A stretch of 46,436 bases of DNA from an uncultured Bacteroidales bacterium (GTDB lineage: Bacteria; Bacteroidota; Bacteroidia; Bacteroidales; FEN-979): positions 1 through 46,436 of the forward strand of contig CAIQUS010000048.1 of assembly GCA_903875045.1 (NCBI GenBank), written 5' to 3'. Numbering within the stretch: the stretch's first letter is position 1; each line of letters starts with the position of its first letter. Position numbers and translations under genes: made by a program. Of this stretch, positions 43,307 through 46,436 are shown in pieces. Below the pieces are notes generated by a model, which searched no databases, was not told the origin of the DNA, and was given only the letters and a program-made list of their open reading frames with translations.

Positions 43307-44281
43307 ATGCAATCCCAACAATCTCTCCAAACCCGGATCAGTGAAGCATTTTCCGGGACGAAATTCAATCAGGAACCGCTTCAGCTTTATCAACCCATTG
43401 AGTACACCCTCGATATGGGTGGCAAACGTTTGCGCCCATTGCTGGTGCTGATGTCGTGTGATATCTTTGGTGGTGATATTGAAAAAGCTGTTTATCCGGC
43501 CATGGGAGTTGAAATCTTCCACAATTTCACCTTGCTTCACGATGACATCATGGACAACGCCCCTTTACGCCGGGGAAATACCACGGTACATCAAAAATGG
43601 GATGCCAATACAGCAATTCTTTCGGGTGATACCATGTTTGTAATTGCTTATGAGTATGTTGCAAAAACAGATCCGGCCTTGTTGCCTGAAGTGCTCGACC
43701 TTTTCAACGATACGGCCCGAAAAGTATGCGAAGGACAGCAATACGACATGAATTTTGAAACCCAGGGAGATGTTTCAATCCCCGATTACATGCTGATGAT
43801 CAGGCTGAAAACAGCAGTTTTGATAGCTTGCAGCCTGAAACTTGGCGCCATTCTGGCAAACGCCAGCCAGGCTGATGCAGACAAAATTTACGAATTTGGG
43901 ATTGAACTCGGTTTAGCCTTCCAGTTACAGGATGATTTTCTCGATGCATTCGGCGAGACAAGCAAGTTTGGGAAAGCCATCGGAGGCGATATTGCCACAA
44001 ATAAAAAGACCTATCTTTTCCTGAAAGCCTTTGAGCTGGCAAAGGGGGATACCCTGATCCAACTCACAAATTTTTATTCTGACAAGGAAATTGGTATCCC
44101 ACAAAAAACGGAAGGGATTTTACACATTTACCGAAAATTAAAAATTGATGAAATAACCCGCGTTGAAATTGAATATCATCACGAAAAAGCCATGGGAATT
44201 CTAAAATCATTTCAATTTAACCCTGAGATAACAAATAAACTCATTGCCCTCATGCAGGAAATGCTTGGCCGGGAACGATAA
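43307..44281 (+). CDS. Polyprenyl diphosphate synthase
   Basis: The 324-residue trans-prenyltransferase extends isoprenyl diphosphates. It has GGKRLRPLLVL, the first aspartate-rich motif LLHDDIMDN (about residue 77-85) followed by RRG, and the second aspartate-rich motif QLQDDFLD (near residue 208). Product length (farnesyl, geranylgeranyl or octaprenyl) cannot be set from motifs alone; the residues before the first motif are bulky, hinting at shorter products (weak inference). The ATG at 43307 is taken; an overlapping frame from 43120 is only translated repeat. The leader is an octad array, so expression may depend on transcripts from rfbA. Confidence 0.93.
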   Translation: MQSQQSLQTRISEAFSGTKFNQEPLQLYQPIEYTLDMGGKRLRPLLVLMSCDIFGGDIEKAVYPAMGVEIFHNFTLLHDDIMDNAPLRRGNTTVHQKWDANTAILSGDTMFVIAYEYVAKTDPALLPEVLDLFNDTARKVCEGQQYDMNFETQGDVSIPDYMLMIRLKTAVLIACSLKLGAILANASQADADKIYEFGIELGLAFQLQDDFLDAFGETSKFGKAIGGDIATNKKTYLFLKAFELAKGDTLIQLTNFYSDKEIGIPQKTEGILHIYRKLKIDEITRVEIEYHHEKAMGILKSFQFNPEITNKLIALMQEMLGRER

Positions 44282-44284
44282 CCT

Positions 44285-44326
44285 AAATCGTAAATCGTAA
44301 ATCGTAAATCCCAAATCGTAAATCCC
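44285..44326. repeat. Six heptads AAATCGT / AAATCCC
   Basis: Six consecutive 7-base units, ending either in CGT or CCC (order CGT, CGT, CGT, CCC, CGT, CCC), fill the gap between the convergent polyprenyl synthase and ABC-F genes. Confidence 0.95.
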
Positions 44327-44327
44327 A

Positions 44328-46271
44328 TTACCCCTCCATAATCTCCAACTCATAACTAAGTTCCTCCCATCGTTTCATTTCCCGTTCGAGTGAAAGTTTG
44401 ACTGACTCGTATTCCTTGTACAAACTTCCATCCTGGATCTGCTTTTGAAATTTTTCAGGTGAACCAAGCATCCCTTCTTTTATCTTCAATTCATTCTCAA
44501 GTCGTTCAATTTCCGACTCACACTTACCAATCTGTGTTTTAACCTTTCTGATCTCCTTGTCATTCTCCTTTTTCTTTTCCCAATTGATTTTATTTTGTGA
44601 AACCTGGTCGGTTTCAGTTGAAATTCCAACACTTTTTTGTGTTGACTCCAGCTCTTTCAATGTCTGTATGCGGCGTTGTTCCAGAAAATCATATATATCT
44701 CCGATATACTCTTTTACGACTCCATGCCGGAACTCAAAAACACGATTGGTCAGGCCCTGCAAAAAATCGCGGTCATGCGAAACGATCAGCAGCGTGCCAT
44801 TGTACTGGAGCAACGCACTCTTCAACACATCTTTCGATCGCATGTCCAGATGGTTGGTAGGCTCATCGAGAATAAGCAGGTTGGCCGGGGTTAAAAGCAG
44901 TTTTGCCAAAGAAAGACGTGACTTTTCGCCTCCTGATAGCACCTTAACCTTCTTTTCAATGTCATCGCCACTGAATAAAAAACCACCCAGGATTCCCTTG
45001 ATCCGGGTTCGGATGTCGCCGACGGCAATATCGTCGATGGTCTTGAATACCGTTTTTTCAGGATCCAGGTAATCGCTCTGGTTCTGGGCATAGTAACCGA
45101 TTACTACGTTATGCCCGTATTTCAACTCACCGGTATGATCGACCAATCCGGTAATAACTTTCGACAAGGTTGTTTTTCCTTCGCCATTCTTACCAACAAA
45201 TGCGATGCGGTCTTGTTTAATAACTGAAAAATTCAGGTCATTCAGCACCCGTTTTTGCGGGTAATCTTTGCAGAGCTTTATGCCTTCCAGGATAATTTTT
45301 CCTGAATGTGGCGCAGGCGGAAACCGGAACCGGATACCAGATTCATCAACCATGTCAACCTCTACCAGATCAATTTTATCAAGAAGTTTTATTCGCGATT
45401 GCACCTGTTTCGCTTTGGTAGCCTTGGATCGGAACCTTTCCACAAACCGTTCGATCTGACGGATCTGTCGCTGTTGGTTGTTGTGGGTTGCAAGCTGGCT
45501 CTCCATGCGCTCCTCCCGCATCAGCACATATTCTGAATAATTGGCTTTGTAATCATAAATTTTCCCCAGGGAAATTTCAATTGATCGCTTTGTCACATTA
45601 TCCAGGAAAGCACGGTCGTGCGACACCAGGACAACTGCGCCTTTATAATTCTCCAGAAATTCTTCCAGCCACTGGATGGAATCAATGTCCAGATGGTTGG
45701 TAGGCTCATCCAGCAAAATAACATCATGTTGCTGAAGTAAAATTTTCGCAATTTCCACCCTCATCTGCCAGCCGCTGCTGAAGGTAGCCATTGCCCGGCC
45801 AAATTCCTCCCGCTCAAAGCCCAAACCAAGCAAAACTTTTTCAATGTTAACATGAATTGCCTGACCTCCGATCAAATGATAGCGCTCAAGCGCCTCTGAA
45901 TGTTTCCTGATGAGTTTGTGATAGCTTTCCGACTCATAATCTTCACGTTCACCAATCTGCTTTTCAAACCCGTTAATTAAACGCTCCAATTGAACCACTT
46001 CACCGAAAGCATTCATGGTCTCCTCCATCACAGTCCGGTCGCTTTGCGTTTCCATCTCCTGTGGCAAATATCCCACAGAATAACCATCAGGCAGGATCAC
46101 ATCACCTTCATCTGATTTTTGCAGCCCCTTGATGATTTTAAGCAGCGTTGATTTTCCTGCACCATTTTTCCCTACAAGACCAATCCGGTCCTTATCATTG
46201 ATAATGAATGAAATATGGTCGAATAACGATTCGCCACCAAACTGAACAGAAAGATTGTTAATTGAGATCAT
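44328..46271 (-). CDS. ABC-F family ATPase
   Basis: The 647-residue product has two ABC domains and no membrane segments. The first has Walker A GLVGKNGAGKSTLLK near residue 35, signature FSSGWQMRVEIAKIL and Walker B LLDEPTNHLD. The second has Walker A FVGKNGEGKTTLSK, signature LSGGEKSRLSLAKLL and Walker B LILDEPTNHLD. The interdomain linker is charged, and the last 90 residues are a coiled coil. ABC-F proteins act on the ribosome, in translation quality control or antibiotic protection; length and C-terminal coiled coil fit Uup/YheS-like housekeeping types rather than a resistance protein. The ATG at 46271 is chosen over a TTG at 46280 that lies in a -7 box. Confidence 0.92.
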   Translation of the reverse strand: MISINNLSVQFGGESLFDHISFIINDKDRIGLVGKNGAGKSTLLKIIKGLQKSDEGDVILPDGYSVGYLPQEMETQSDRTVMEETMNAFGEVVQLERLINGFEKQIGEREDYESESYHKLIRKHSEALERYHLIGGQAIHVNIEKVLLGLGFEREEFGRAMATFSSGWQMRVEIAKILLQQHDVILLDEPTNHLDIDSIQWLEEFLENYKGAVVLVSHDRAFLDNVTKRSIEISLGKIYDYKANYSEYVLMREERMESQLATHNNQQRQIRQIERFVERFRSKATKAKQVQSRIKLLDKIDLVEVDMVDESGIRFRFPPAPHSGKIILEGIKLCKDYPQKRVLNDLNFSVIKQDRIAFVGKNGEGKTTLSKVITGLVDHTGELKYGHNVVIGYYAQNQSDYLDPEKTVFKTIDDIAVGDIRTRIKGILGGFLFSGDDIEKKVKVLSGGEKSRLSLAKLLLTPANLLILDEPTNHLDMRSKDVLKSALLQYNGTLLIVSHDRDFLQGLTNRVFEFRHGVVKEYIGDIYDFLEQRRIQTLKELESTQKSVGISTETDQVSQNKINWEKKKENDKEIRKVKTQIGKCESEIERLENELKIKEGMLGSPEKFQKQIQDGSLYKEYESVKLSLEREMKRWEELSYELEIMEG

Positions 46272-46277
46272 AAGTTG

Positions 46278-46285
46278 CAAAGATA
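46278..46285 (-). promoter_or_regulatory. -7 box TATCTTTG for the ABC-F gene
   Basis: Exact TAnnTTTG match on the minus strand, ending 6 bases before the ATG at 46271, so the leader would be almost absent. Confidence 0.6.
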
Positions 46286-46337
46286 AGAATTATACACACC
46301 CGCTGAATGAGCCCAGCCAAAACCCCTGCTTTCAATC

Positions 46338-46412
46338 CACCTCACCCAACCCTCTCCTCAGGGAGAGGGCTCTCCCCTTCTCCTTCAGGAGAAGGGGCCG
46401 GGTGTTGAGGTG
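46338..46412. repeat. MITE-like double-hairpin element (copy 2)
   Basis: CACCTCACCC at the left and GGGTGTTGAGGTG at the right act as imperfect terminal inverted repeats around two hairpins: CTCTCCTCAGGGAGAG, and CCCCTTCTCC, TTCA loop, GGAGAAGGGG. Order and bases closely match 22613-22689. Positions 46413-46436 hold only its flank. Confidence 0.88.
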
Positions 46413-46436
46413 CTTTTCCTTGGAAGGGGCCGGGGG

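Noticed and set aside
43120-43344. Frame of repeated Tyr-His-Phe-Thr-Ser-Leu-Pro-Leu units
   Set aside because: It is only the translated 8-base array; no protein family and it overlaps the start of the polyprenyl synthase.
44328-46271. Antibiotic-protection ABC-F gene
   Set aside because: Length and C-terminal coiled coil fit the housekeeping type, and no leader attenuator or resistance gene is near.

Overview
The window reads as a chromosomal segment of a member of the Bacteroidota, probably an uncultured Bacteroidia-like organism. Five complete proteins end in a type IX secretion (T9SS) sorting domain with the YPNP/FPNP-type motif. There is a TonB-dependent receptor with a carboxypeptidase-regulatory-like N-terminus, several lipoproteins, a YwqK/MORN lipoprotein, and many -7 promoter boxes of the TAnnTTTG type peculiar to this phylum. 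I saw no rRNA, tRNA, CRISPR array, phage or transposase gene.

Layout. 1-2409 (minus) is the 5' part of a very long GEVED/Fn3-like secreted protein running off the left edge. 2642-6439 holds a membrane-anchored serine hydrolase, a convergent long-chain acyl-CoA synthetase and a small lipoprotein. 6456-9497 is a secreted M4 metalloprotease. 9628-11595 holds a class V aminotransferase-like enzyme and a lipoprotein. 11666-18328 holds three large YCF48-repeat proteins, each with 14 recognisable repeats, two direct copies flanking one inverted copy. 18398-22042 holds an RlmI-type methyltransferase with an unusual insert, a coiled-coil lipoprotein and an exported EEP-fold hydrolase. 22105-31607 is a run of six minus-strand genes: lamin-tail protein, TonB receptor, secreted OB-fold/PLD protein, polyprenol-phosphate glycosyltransferase, dihydroorotase and MORN lipoprotein. 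31687-46271 is mostly housekeeping: mfd, fructose-bisphosphatase, aspartate kinase, PPi-type phosphofructokinase, a 2-hydroxyacid dehydrogenase, an RND/MMPL exporter, rfbA, a polyprenyl synthase and an ABC-F ATPase.

The genes work in three visible themes: secretion and surface display (T9SS substrates, TonB receptor, lipoproteins); central carbon control (class I FBPase opposed to a PPi-PFK); and envelope precursor supply (rfbA, polyprenyl diphosphate synthase, polyprenol-phosphate sugar synthase).

The most unusual signal is not a gene. At least nine places, mostly gene boundaries, carry short arrays with a strict 7-bp or 8-bp period but a different unit at each site. Two form paired inverted arms around a 43-44 bp spacer. 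One contains the stop codon of its gene, two abut start codons, and two lie in-frame inside conserved proteins (Mfd and the RlmI-like methyltransferase), where they code for apparent insertions. Alongside are several families of small perfect palindromes and three copies of a MITE-like hairpin element. No gene in the window explains how these repeats spread.
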